Assembly: GCA_905221605.1 (NCBI GenBank)
Contig: CAJNDS010002333.1
Span: 309,501-373,500, forward strand
Direction of reading: 5' to 3'
DNA length: 64,000 bases
DNA from: Symbiodinium natans
Lineage: Eukaryota > Sar > Dinophyceae > Suessiales > Symbiodiniaceae
The notes below the pieces were generated by a model. That model had not been told where the DNA came from. It worked only from the letters and a program-made list of their open reading frames with translations, and did not search any database. Of the stretch, positions 18,458 through 30,800 are shown piece by piece (the first letter of the stretch is position 1; every line of letters begins with the position of its first letter). Position numbers and translations under genes: made by a program.

Positions 18458-21400
18458 GGTTTAGGGTTTAGGGTTTAGGGGGGTTCATTCAAAATGTTTG
18501 TACTTTGTGAGGAAGGAAGGAGGGAAAAGGGAGAAAGGACGGGCGGAAGGAAAGGAGAATGGAAGAAGGGCAGCGTTTTGGGCTCTTTGAAGCTATGCAA
18601 GCTGGCTTTCGAGAACGTGCTATCAGATCTGAATCAAAACCCATATATGATCTCTTTCCCAACTCATCACACGAGCGTTGTGCTTGCGAATGGGAGTGGG
18701 TGGGGCTGTGTGCAAGCATCCGTCAACAAGAAAATGTATCAAAACCCATGTTGCTGAACTCGTCAGACGAGCTCGTGTTTGCCCACGAGGAGGCCTGTGC
18801 CCTTCGCCCCAGAATCCCCCGGGCTTTTGATCTCTTTAGAAGCCACGGCAATCGAAGCAAAAATGCACTACAAGCATGGAAGAGGGTGCTTTTTGCAGCC
18901 TTGTAGCAGAAATACGTAGAGGTTGTCTTCTGAATTTACAGAGGCAGCAGTCGAGGCATTGTTATTCAAGCACCGGCATTCGAGGTTGCTCTTTATGCAA
19001 AAGGACATAGCGGCTCGATGTTAACACAAAAGAAGACAGGAAAGTTAGGACAGCTTTTCTTGGTTGCAAACACCCGAGAGCCCTGTAAAGACGAATCTGA
19101 ATAGAGGAAATTAGTCTCAGAGACTTCGAAAACCTAAAAACAGTAGTTCCCATTCAAATGAAGGATGTTGTTGGACCAGGAAAGAGGAAATGGAGGGTTT
19201 CTTCGTGTGTATCCGAACTCATGCAGAAATATATGTTTCACAGCAAAAGCTTGTAGGAAATCAAGGCTTTCTTTTGAAATGGATTGGAAATAGAGGCTTC
19301 TTGTCCAAGAATAGAGGAAAGAGAGGCTTGCCTTTACAAACGCAGAAGAAACGCACTTCTCCTTGCTAAGCTGTATGGGAAAGAGTAGGTTTGCTATGAA
19401 CCATGGCAGGGAAATAGATGAATCTCCAAGGAACGTTGCTTTTCATTGTTGGCACAGAGGCGCGCATACTTGATGGTTGGAAGGTGTTCTGACTGCGAAA
19501 CGATTGCTGTCTGTGGATGGGTTTAACGCACTGTAACGCATGTACTGTCCGCAACGCGCTCTTCGAGTTCATAGTATGTGCCATGTGGTGAGCTTTGCTC
19601 GTAGTCCAGCATCAAGTAGTAGTGAAACTGAATGGACTGCAGTGCATCTACGCGTGCCATGGTGCACATTCGAGCACATGTGTTGCCATATAAAGTGAAT
19701 GCCGGTGCAAGATTCTGCGCGTGCACTGATACACCGGGTACCATCCCTGTTAGGCATGTCCTGCAATGCGATGCAGGTGGAGCCACAGCGAAACAAATCT
19801 AGTGTGATGCTCCATCTTGTATCCAAAGTCCAACGTCATGTGATTGCCATAGATTGTCATGCTCACGTAGCTCACTTGTCAACTTGCCATGTTGTGTTGT
19901 TCGGGACAGCTCCGATAACGGCATGTTTTGGCAACATGCGCTTCGCTCAGGCAGGTAAGAAGGCACAATTTAGGCTCATGGGTATGCAGTACCCCCACCC
20001 CCGGATGCCCCGCAGAGGCTTGGCTCCTTACACATTGCTCCTCAATATTTACATAGAGCTGCATGGCCACTGCGGCGTGACGGTCAAGCTTGCTACTATT
20101 TGCTTAGCAACCCCCAAAGAGATTGAGTATGATAGTTCCTATATTACTACCCTTGTAGGGAAGAACATTGGTAAGCAAATGGTAGCTTTGCGGTATATTG
20201 CGGCTCTGAGGCAAGATGAGCAAAGTGTCCGCTTTTCTTCGAGACGCTCGGCGCATTTTGCCGGCTCTCAAGAGTCGTGCACATAGCAGGGATGAAGGAA
20301 GAGGGTTTAGGGTTTAGGGTTTAGGGTCTTCATATCATTCGGTTGCGGGGGGGGGGGGGGGCTCGTAAAAGGCTCAGGAATGCACCGGAAGGGCCTGTCA
20401 TTCGAAGCTATGAAATCATATCATGAGGCCCTAAACCCTAAACCCTAAACCCTAAACCCTAAACCCTAAACCCTAAACCCTAAACCCTAAACCCTAAACC
20501 CTAAACCCTAAACCCTAAACCCTAAACCCTAAACCCTAAACCCTAGCAGGTTGGGTCCATGTTCGTGAGGAGGAGTGGAGGGATCATGAAGCCTCATCTC
20601 CTAAGAGCTTGTGATGCTACAAACTGGGTTGCTGCAAAGGGTCTGGCTTTCAAGTTACTAAACCCTAAACCCGGTGTCAGTGGAGCTTTTTTTAAAAGGA
20701 GTATACTAAGCCCCAAACGCTAAACCCTAAACCGTGAAGTCCGGGTAAGCTCGCGTCAGGAACAGATCGCGACCGAAGCAGGGATCATTCAGTTTGGCAT
20801 CCTGAGGGTGACCTGGCTCATCTATTTGGGTTTAGGGTTTAGGGTTTAGGGTTTAGGGTTTCGGGTTTAGGGTTTAGGGTTTAGGGTTTGCAGTGATTTA
20901 TTTGCAGCATCTTGGGAGGATCAGAAAAAAAGTAGAGAAGGCTTATTGGGGGGGGGGGGGGGCTCGGGTTTAGGGTTTAGAGTTTGGGGTTTGGGATTTA
21001 GTGTTTAGGGCTTAGGGGATCCCCTTAGGGGGATCTACTTTTTGGGATCCTCCCAGGGTCTGTGGGTGGGTCATCCCACGACCTCTGGGGGGCGTGAACG
21101 GCGACGTGGTGTGTTATCGCACATGGTGGCAAGCGCTGCTTAAAAAAATCGGCGGCCGTCCATTCTACAGAGCTTTAAGGCATAAGTTATTTGAGAGCTT
21201 CCGGTCAAAGCCATCAGGGGCCTAAGATTTCATATGATGCCCACAAGCACAACCTGTCTCAGAGCACACTTCAGTAGTCTGTTCGCCATCAATGAGCTGT
21301 CTCCTTTGCAGAACACAAGGTTAATAAGCCGGTGCATGCTCGGCAGACCACTGATGACTTCCTTCCGGGTTCTAAACCCTGATTAATCCCTAAACCCGAA

Positions 21401-24400
21401 ACGCAGCCATGGGCCCACACAGCCCCGCCGGAGACATACACAAAGTCTCAGTGGGGACGCGGCGCGCTTTCCACATGCAAAGATGCCAAGAGAGCAACCT
21501 CCATCAGCCATGAAGAGCAAAAGTTCATGGACCCAAACAGACATTTAACTACTCCCCGCCGCCAACATAAGCACCCTAAACCCTACACCCGAAACCCTAA
21601 ACCCGCAGAAACTTCAAAAGAGCCACAACCTAGCCAACCTCGACATTGCTGGGCTCCACCAGACATTGCTGCTGGGAGTGTTGGATGGTCTGCTGTCGTT
21701 CGGATCCTCCCCTCTCAAACAAGCTTTGAAGTTTAGGGTTTAGGGTTTGGGGTTTAGGGTTTAGGGTTTAGGGTTTAGGGCTTGAGGGTTTCGGGTAACC
21801 GGCCAGACGACCCGAACCCATGCCCTCAAACCTCAAACCCGTCAAAGTCGCCTCAGCGCCCAGGTGATCGCCAAGGTCTTCTTGCTGCAGCACCTCATCG
21901 CCTGCGGCTGGTGGGGTCGGGGTCTCTGCTTGGTGGACTTGGGGTTTAGGGTTTAGGGTTTAGGGTTTAGGGTTTAGGGTTTAGGGTTTAGGGTTTAGGG
22001 TTTAAGGGTTTAGGGTTTAGGGTTTAGGGCTTAAGGGTTTAGGGTTTAGGGTACAATAGGGGTCGGAATAACTACGAATAGTCTGAGTAGCTGAGTGAGT
22101 ACACTTTACGCTTTTTGGGAGACTATAATCCCCTATAGAATTGAAAGTGTACACTTTTCTGGGGCTTATGAACTGACCAACTCAGGAGTATTCCCTTATG
22201 GTCCATTATCCTAAATTAAGCCCCAGAACCCTATTCTAATTATTAAGGCCCTACAGTACGTATTTAGGGCACTGTTGGGCGCTGTCCTTGGAGTACTTGG
22301 GGTATCCCGCACCCTTCACCCGGCACATGATCTGCTTTCTCAAGTGCTCATCCATCCGCAACCGAAGTATCTTTGGAAGACCCCACGGAGAACAGAGCCA
22401 CATACGCAGTCACCTAAACCCTAAACCCCAAACCCTAAACCCTAAACCCTAAACCCTAAACCCTAAACCCTAAACCCTAAACCCTAAACCCTGAACCCTG
22501 AACCCTGAACCCTAAACCCTGAACCGACCAGCACACCCAGGTGTGGGCAACGCGGTCTTCTTCGAAAACACCAGACGCGGGGTTGCACGTGAGGATGCAG
22601 GCCATGTGCGTAATGTAGGGGTCGGAACAATTACTAGAAATACTATTCCCTTATGGTTCCTGTGATAAACTATACTAGAATACCCCCCCCCCCCCCGAAA
22701 AAAAAAAAAAAAATCCTATTCTATTTAGTCAGGCCCCTGTAGTAGGGAGGCAAGTGTGTGTTTGTGTGTGTGTGTGTGTGTTGGTTTTGCCTACCGGTCA
22801 GGCCTCCCACTGGCTTTAGAGTCGACATCCCCGGTTAACCCGTGCCTTTTTTTCCACGCCAGCGTGTTCTGATTGTTCATGGCCGGTCAGCGAAGCCGGC
22901 CACGGTGTTTTTTTGGGATTCTCATGCAAGGTACCAAGAGCCCTAATCCCGAAACCCTAAACCCTAAACCCTAAACCGGAATACAGGTCAGGTTGTGCGC
23001 GAAGGTCCTTGGACCATGGATCCCTCCCTTCCGAGCCTAAGCCCTAAACCCCTAGCCTTGCGGATGCCAGGGAGCTTGCACTTATCTTCCTGAGTTCTCA
23101 GTAGGGTTTGAGGGTTTAGGGTTTAGGGTTTGAGGGTTGAGGGTTGAGGGTTTGAGGGTTTAGGGGCTAGGGCTTCGGAATTTTAATCCGGTACCGTGTA
23201 TGCTCCCAAATTAACCCTTCATTGATGGGGTTGTACAGGGTAGTGTAAGTTCGGGGGCACCCCAGAAAAAAGGGCCACCAAGAAGATCAGCCACCAGATC
23301 ACCAGGGGCTTAGGGAGTACTTGCCCGAACTGAGGTTTCCTTCTTGTTTCTTGGTCACCTAAACCCGAAGCCCTAAGCCCTCAGCCCTAAACCCTAAACC
23401 CTAAACCCTAAACCCTAAACCCTAAACCCTAAACCCTAAACCCTAAACCCTAAGCCCTGTTAAGCCCTAAACCCTAAACCCTCAGCGGATCACACTCTGA
23501 AAGTTCGGTTACTTGTAGGGCTTGAGTGGCACTTTCGGGTTCAGGGTTCAGGGTTTCTGTTTCAGGGTCTCGGGGTTTAGGGCTTTAGGGCCCTGGGATG
23601 TTTGGGTTTAGGGTTTTTTTGGGCTTCAAAGGGTTTAAGGGTTTTAAGGGTTTCCCTAAACCCTAAACCCTAAACTCTAAACCCTAAACCCTTTAGGGTA
23701 TAATCTGATGGGCCGATGGGAAGAGCGAGCAGAATCCGAGGTGGCAGAAGTTGGATTGCTAGCTTCGCAATGGACGGACCTGACCCTCAATTGCAAAGCA
23801 CCGGGTTCGTGATTCTGCGCCTAGTGTTTAGGGTTTAGGGTTCAGGGTTTAGGGTCTAGGGTTTAGGGTTGTGGGGGTTTCCGAAAATAGGGGGGGGGTA
23901 CCTTATTGGGGTCCTTATTCTAAGGGAATCCTACAATTTGGGGTCTATCTTATTAGGAGTCCCCTATTTTCGTAAACCCCCATACCAACATGAAAACCCT
24001 AAAGTCCCTAAACCCTAAAGCCCTAAGCCCTGGTTCATGCAGGGTGCAAGAGCACTTTTTGGTCATGATTTCGATTGCGCAAGCGGGCTCTTCCCCATCA
24101 CAAGATTTGGGGCTTCGTTTTGTATGCAAGCCGAGCAAGCATGTAACAGCCTGTAGATGGGTCACTCTTTGACCAACTCTCTCCAAGCTTTCTGGGAAGC
24201 CACCGCCGACTACATCCTGAAAACCTTAAGGGCTGAAATTTTGCCTGCTGTCCTGGGTCGAAGCCGAGGCCCCTACCCGAGACCAGGAAGGAAGAAAAGT
24301 CACTGACAAAGAAGCTATTTTACACACTTCAAGGCCTCAACTAACTGGCCGTTTGCGGACGAGCGGAATTCTTTACATTGTCGCGCGCCTGTGCCTTCAG

Positions 24401-27400
24401 GGTTTGGCATCCCAGGGTTTTCTTGTAGCCCGATCAGATGATCACTTCTTTAAGTTATGGGCCCTTCTGGGGCTACTATTATCAGGCCGCCCCGAATATG
24501 TATTATTTGTTAACTGGCCACATAGCTTTTGGGAGATCTTGAGGGTAAACCCCTGAAGCCAGAGCCCAAGACGACTGAAGGATCAACTGGCGTGACATGC
24601 GGGGCCTGTTTTTCGGGTGGCAGCGGCGCTTCTTTACTAGGTTGGCCTCTGGGATATGTAAAGAATTGTATGCTTTTAGGGCTTATAAGGGACCCCATGT
24701 ACTAGGGGCCAACCCATTTTAAGGAGATTGTGAGGTGTCCGTTTGTTGAACATAGCAAGGCTGCACGCTTGCGCAAGACTTCCGCATCTTGGTGTCTGCA
24801 TGCAAGCCACTCCTTTAGTAGGCATCCCACACACCGTAAGCCCTAAGCCTTTGCAGCCCTAAACCCTTTGTGGCCAAGGATGTTACTTTCGAGTACCAGT
24901 ACACCACGTGCTTGCATTGGGCCTTCGCCCAACTAGGCTGGGAATTCTGTGAAGGCGTTGCAGAAGCCCTAAACCCTACCCATGAATCCTGCAAGCCCTA
25001 TAAAAGCGAACCTGTATACCCTATAAGCCCTGCACGTACGATAGACCCTAAAAACTCCATAAGCCCTACAACCCCCTTCAACCCTGTAAACCCTATAGAC
25101 GGTACAAATCCTAAGACCTAAGAAAACCCCCAAAAAATCCCGAAGCCCTAAACCCCAAAACCTAAACCCTCAACCCTAAACTGCCCTCATCCCTACATCC
25201 TGCACCCTAAGCCCGAAACCCTAAAAACCCTAAAACCCCAAAACCCAAAACCCTAAACCCTAGCCCCTAACCCCCAAACCCTAAACCCTAACCCCCAAAC
25301 CCCAAACCCCAAACCCCAAACCCTAAACCCTAAACCCTAAACCCTAAACCCTAAATCCTAAACCCTAAACCCTAAACCCTAAACCCTAAACCCTGCCAGG
25401 CATGGGCTCGGTGGAGGGCATCGAGGCAGTGAACACGGAGGAGAGGTCGTTTTGCCACTCAGCTGTTCGCAGGGAACCCAACGCTGTGGAGGGGTTTTAG
25501 GGTTTAGGGTTTAGGGTTTAGGGTTCAGGGTTTAGGGTTTAGGGCTTAGGGTTTAGGGGTATTCTGATTGACGTGCCTGTCGCACGGTCTTTTTGAATTC
25601 CCTCATACCGTATTCCTCTTATTCGCCGTAGCATTCCTATCTTGTGTATCATTTTTGCAATCGTTGTATGTACATCTTAACCATGTCTTGAACGCTTCTG
25701 AAGCACATCCGTACAAACGTCTCTTGCTATGTGCAAAGGACTCACCTTACAACCCAAACAGACTCAGCCTAAAACCCTAAAACCCTAAAACCCTAAAACC
25801 CTAAAACCCTAAAACCCTAAACCCCTAAACCCCTAAACCCCTAAACCCCTCAAACCCTAAAACCCTAAATCCCTAAAACCCGAAACATGTGCGCCCACCA
25901 GCTCTCCGCTTTAGTTCTCGTTCAGTCCCTGGAGCTTGCCCAGATGTTTCTGGAGATGCCTCAAGGGTTTTTGGGCTCAGGGTTGCACAAACAGTTTCCA
26001 CACACAACCCTGAATCTAAACCCTAAACCCTAAACCCGAAACCCTAAACCAGGTATTGCCGTGGCTTTCACGTGCTTGATCAGCTTCTCCACCCTCGTCA
26101 GCGCTTTGGCTGAACGTCCGTGGCGAAAATCGAGTTTGCAGCCCCTCTCGCTCTCCCCCCCCCCCCCCCCCACCCCCAACAAAAAAGGCCCTGTACAGCA
26201 TAAGCCGCAAGTTAGCCCCAAGCCCTAAACCCTAAATCCTGAACCCTAAACCCTACACCCTAAACCCTAAACAAGCTCAACCCTTCGGTTGCAACTTCGC
26301 GGCTAGGTACCGTCACGTCTCTGATGAGCAACCTGCAGAAAGCGCAGGACGAGGAGCCACCAGAAGATACCTTGGGGTTTAGGGCTTTGGGCTTTGGGCT
26401 TTAGGGTTTAGGGATACAACATGGGGGTTTAGGGTTTAGGGCTTTGGGGTTTAGGGTTTCGGGCTTCGGTGTTTAGGGTTTCGCGGGGGGTTTAGGGGTA
26501 ACCTGGGGGTCTATGATAGTAGGGGTACCTTATTGATATCCCCCCCCCCCCCCACGGCATTCTTTACGTCGTGTACACTACTGCCATACTTGATGCACAG
26601 ACAATAGTATGATCATGGTTTAGGGTTTAGGGTTTAGGGTTTGGGGTTTAGGGTTTAGGGTTTAGGGCTTAGGGCTTAGGGTTTAGGGTTTAGGGTCGGG
26701 TCGTGCTTTTGAAGCCAAAGGTCGCGAGGCAGGCAGTCGAGGCAGAGTCACTAGGAGTAGGGTTTCGGGCTTAGGGCTTAGGGTTTTAGGGTTTTAGGGT
26801 TTTAGGGTTTAGGGTTTAGGGTTTTAGGGTTTTAGGGTTTTAGGGTTTTAGGGTTTAGGGTTTTAGGGTTTAGGGTTTAGGGTTTAGGGTTTAGGGTTTA
26901 GGGTTTAGGGGGCCTGGAGTCCAGGAGCAGCAGCTCTTCAGCGACCTCAGGCGATTCTTGCGCCTTAGCCCAGACCATGGTCCTAGGCTTTCGTGGGTTG
27001 TACATCTTGGGAAGGAAGGGTTTAGGGTTTAGGGTTTAGGGTTTAGGGTTTAGGGTTTAGGGTTTAGGGTTTAGGGTTTAGGGTTTAGGGTTTAGGGTTT
27101 AGGGTTTAGGGTTTAGGGTTTAGGGTTTAGGGTTTAGGGCTTGCGGCTTTGGGCTTAGGGTCTAGGGTTTACAAGCAGCTTGCAGCCCAGTCATGTTCCT
27201 CAGCTGAGGAATCAGAATGACATTCCGATCGACCTCAGCCAGCGGGTAACGCGCTTCTTGCAGCACGTGCCGTCCCGGCAATCAGACCCTAAACCCTAAA
27301 CCCTAAACCCTAAACCCTAAACCCTAAACCCTAAACCCTAAACACCCTAAACCCTAAACCCTAAACCCTGAACCCTAAACCCTAAACCCTAAACCCTAAA

Positions 27401-27852
27401 CCCTATAAACCCTGGTCCCAGGGGTCTTGTCACAAGGGTTCTCAGGCTTGCTGTCGCACTATATGGTCTTGGTAGCCCAGTGGTGCCCTTGTGCCCTTTT
27501 TGGGTTCCAGGCTGCCTTGTAAGGGTTTAGGGTTTAGGGTTTGGGGTTTGGGGTTTAGGGTTTGGGGTTTAGGGTTTCGGGTTTAGGGTACCCTTACTAT
27601 AGTGTGGTTACTGGGTTGGCACATGATGCACGTTGAGGTCTTGCTGGCTTCGGATTCGGGCTCTTTGGCGAACTAAAGTTCGCAGTTGCGGTTCGTTTCT
27701 CAAGTTGTTTCTTGAGCACTGTGTTCGTTAGTAAGTTCGGTAGTGAGTTAGTTAGTTTCCGTTCATATTCGGGCGCGTGCGCAAGGGGGCCCTAAATGCC
27801 CCTAAGCCCCAAAACAGCTGTTTGCGTATCAATGCCATGTATACGTGTATAT

Positions 27853-27883
<31 letters not shown>

Positions 27884-30800
27884 GATATACACATACTAAC
27901 CCACCTATATATATGCACATATATATACATATATATATATATACATATATATATAGAAAGAATTCCATACAAACCCGCGGAAACATGCAGCATGCATGCT
28001 TTTCATGATGGCTCTACGGTTTCCCTAAGGCCCTAGGGCGCATGCAGCTGTATAGTATGTGCTTAGTTTAAAGGAACCCCCTTTAAGGCCCAAGTACCAA
28101 CCATATAGGTACATGGACCCTAAACCCTGAACCCTAAACCCTAAACCCTAAACCCTAGACCCTAAACCCTAAACCCTAAAGTTAGGGATAGAAAGACGAC
28201 CCAGCCTTGAACTCGTGGACGTGGACTTGAAAGGCCTACCGGGCAAGGACGTCTCGAACGGCCGACAGCGAGGTGCAAAGTGGGTTTAGGGTTTGGGGTT
28301 TAGGGTTTAGGGTTCAGGGTCTAGGGTCTAGGGTCTAGGGTTTCGGGTTCAAGAGTCTGGCGTGTAGAATTTGAGGTTAAGGGTGTTAGGGTTCAGGCTT
28401 CTAATAGGGCCTAGACTCCTACACCTCAAGCCCTAAGCCATGGATCAACCCTTACCCTAAGTGCTACACCTTGGTAGCCCCAGTGGTGCCCCTTTTTTCT
28501 TTTTTTGGAAAGAAGCCAACAGCAGAAGAGGGTGCCCGTAGTGCAGTGTGGTTATTGGGCTACCAAGAACCCTAAACCCTAAACCCTAAACCCTAAACCC
28601 TAAACCCTAAACCCTAAACCCTAAACCCTAAACCCTAAACCCTAAACCCTAAACCCTAAACCCTAAACCCCCCGTTTCAGGTCGCCATCTTCGGGCTGCT
28701 GTCCAAACCCTTGTATGCCGAGCTCCAGTGCCAAAGCTCATGTTTGAGAGATTCGGTTTTGGGATGCTTCCCCCCTTAGAATCACGGGTTTGGGGTTTAG
28801 TGTTTAGTGTTTAGGGTTTAGGGTTTAGGGGAACAGGGATTATAGCACACGCCATTAAAATCCCTATGAAGGACTGCTAGTTTCAGGGGGGTCCGTCCCA
28901 CCTGCAGCCAGCATCCACCGCTCCTTAGACAAAAAATCGGGCTCCACCCGAAACCCTAAACCCTAAACCCTAAACCCTAAACCCTAAACCCCTAAACCCT
29001 AAACCCTAGACCTAGACCCTAAACCCTAAACCCCCTTAGATGGTCATTGGTTGAATGCTGCATATGAAGCTATCTAGGCCCGGGAGGCCACTCGGAGCGT
29101 GCAACCGCGTGTGACCACTGAAGACAACCGAACTTCTGGACTAGGTGGATGCTCATGTGTGGCTTCAGGCTTCAGGAGCCCTAATTCCCAAGCCCCAAAA
29201 CCCTTAACCCTCAACCCCCAAAACCCTCAACCCTAAACCCCAAACCCTAAACCTGAGGTTTAGGTCTAGGGGCTTTCGTGAATATTGCGGCTTTCCATCA
29301 GCTTCCGCCTCACACGGCCAACAGTTTTTTTTTTTTTTAAATATTGTTTTTAGTTTTTTTGCTGGCGAGCCCCAGACCCGATTAGACAGAGACTCTAGAC
29401 CTAAAATGAACTAAACCCTACATGGACAGGTTCTAGATGTTTCAGAGTACCTCCTTTCGGGGCTCTTCTACCTAGCGTACCTCAACAGGGGGACAGATTT
29501 TTCGAGCTTGGGCTGTGGCAGCAACCCGGTTGTAAAGCTCTCCCGCCCTCTCCCTTGTAGGCTTGGCAAAGCTAGGTTTCCCCCAGTTTTTTGAGGCTCC
29601 GGGTTGTGATTGAAGTGAGATGTGTTGACCAAGGTTTACGCGGTACAAAGACTGCCTCTTTGGCCTTACGCTACTGAGACACCTGGCCAGCAAGCCGTAC
29701 TGCCCTTGTGGAGCGGTTTTAAGTTTTGGAGTTGCTGCGTGAATGCGGGGCTTCGAAAGAGCTGCAGTGTCTAGCGTGGTTGTACCCCACGGTTTAGGGT
29801 TTAGGGTTTAGGGTTTAGGGTTTAGGGTTTAGGGTTTAGGGTTTAGGATGCTCCCTTTTGGCCTGTCTCCATGCCTGGGGTTCTGAGACTCCCATTTCGT
29901 CTCCTGCCATTTCGTCATATACTTTTCTCACCCGCAGTAGATGTAGAAACGAAGCGACATGCCCGGCACAGGGGCAAGAACGTGAGCACAAAAGCTACAA
30001 TCTGCAGCCAAGAATTCATCCTGCAGGCCCTTGCACTGAAGTGTCATGAACCATGAGCTGCTCAGCTGCTCGTGCAGATTGTGTGGGGTTTTCTGAGGGA
30101 GGATCCTGATCAACGACGATGCGCGGTATCAGGCGGAGACAGTGCCTGAGCTGTCTCAGCAAGCTCTCACTGCTGGTGGATTTCGGGTGCACATTTCAGG
30201 GCTTAAGAGGGTTCAAGGAGAAATGAGAGCCCTGCCTCACCAGGTCATGAGAACGGCAGGCAAGCAGCAGGAGCACCTTTCGCATTTTCCCTTGTTGGCA
30301 CAAACCCTCAACCCTTAACCCTTAAGCCCCCAACCCCTAATAAACCCTTAAACCCCCAGCCCCTAATAAACCCTTAAACCCTAAACCCTTAACCCTGAAC
30401 CCTAAACCCCAAATCCTAAACCCTAAACCCGAAACCCTAAACCCTAACCCTAAACCCTAAACCCTAAACCCTAAACCCTAAACCCTAAACCCTAAACCCT
30501 AAACCCTAAACCCTAAACCCTAAACCCTAAGCCCTAAGCCCTAAAGCCCTAAAGCCCTAAAGCCCTAAAGCCCTAAAGCCCTAAAGCCCTAAAGCCCTAA
30601 ACCCTAAACCCTAAACCCTAAACCCTAAACCCTAAACCCTAAACCCTAAACCTTGTTGGCACTATGATCTGACTTAAACGCCGAATGACTCTGCCAGCTG
30701 AGGTTGCTCAGAAGCTGGCTGTCAAGGCAACGCTGCAGAGTTGCTTCCGCCTTGCCTTTGTTTTGAAATACAGGGGTCTGAGAGTCTGGGGGGTTTAGGG

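Larger units (their letters stand above)
10965..20300. repeat. Interstitial telomere-repeat arrays, 11-20 kb
   Basis: CCCTAAA: 10992-11218 (first part a CCCATCTA variant), 11400-11520, 12146-12205, 12966-13128 (CCCTAAAA mixed in), 13935-14137, 16392-16492, 17415-17503, 18192-18250. TTTAGGG: 11623-11690, 11927-11975, 12510-12537, 13216-13262, 14207-14245, 14355-14525, 15247-15293, 16171-16232, 16765-16895, 17160-17298, 18340-18482. A GGTTCTTGGG decamer tandem precedes the array at 12510. Confidence 0.95.
22053..24878. other. Intron between S5 and pore exons: elements and unassigned sequence
   Basis: Holds family 4 elements (22,053-22,265 and 22,619-22,750, the latter with adjacent C14 and A16 tracts), a GT microsatellite at 22,757-22,781, the family 3 element at 23,872-23,984, and arrays. 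The exon for the S5-pore turret should lie here but I could not identify it. Confidence 0.45.
20300..30000. repeat. Interstitial telomere-repeat arrays, 20-30 kb
   Basis: CCCTAAA: 20429-20546 (about 17 near-perfect units), 22410-22525, 23363-23482, 25140-25395, 25770-25885, 27285-27416, 28108-28180, 28567-28672, 28950-29032. TTTAGGG: 20305-20330, 20826-20892, 21732-21790, 21940-22052, 23103-23168, 23820-23872, 25497-25560, 26620-26697, 26757-26912, 27018-27170, 27522-27590, 29790-29848. Both orientations occur within single channel introns. Confidence 0.95.

Noticed and set aside
19699-20286. 195-codon + frame as a nested gene
   Set aside because: No motif, several overlapping antisense frames equally open, and it lies in a channel intron.
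21057-21226. Open + segment beginning [12 protein letters not shown] as an exon
   Set aside because: Same intron as above, no family resemblance, and an open frame of this size is expected now and then by chance.
21608-21730. Open + segment [20 protein letters not shown] as a channel exon
   Set aside because: The exons at 20,760 and 21,864 join in phase to give a continuous S4-S5 linker and S5, leaving this inside the intron; it also lacks resemblance to that part of the family.
27792-28036. Tyr/Ile-rich small proteins
   Set aside because: Translation of an AT/AC microsatellite in several frames.
30535-30600. CRISPR-like array of regular repeats
   Set aside because: Simple octamer tandem without spacers; eukaryotic context.
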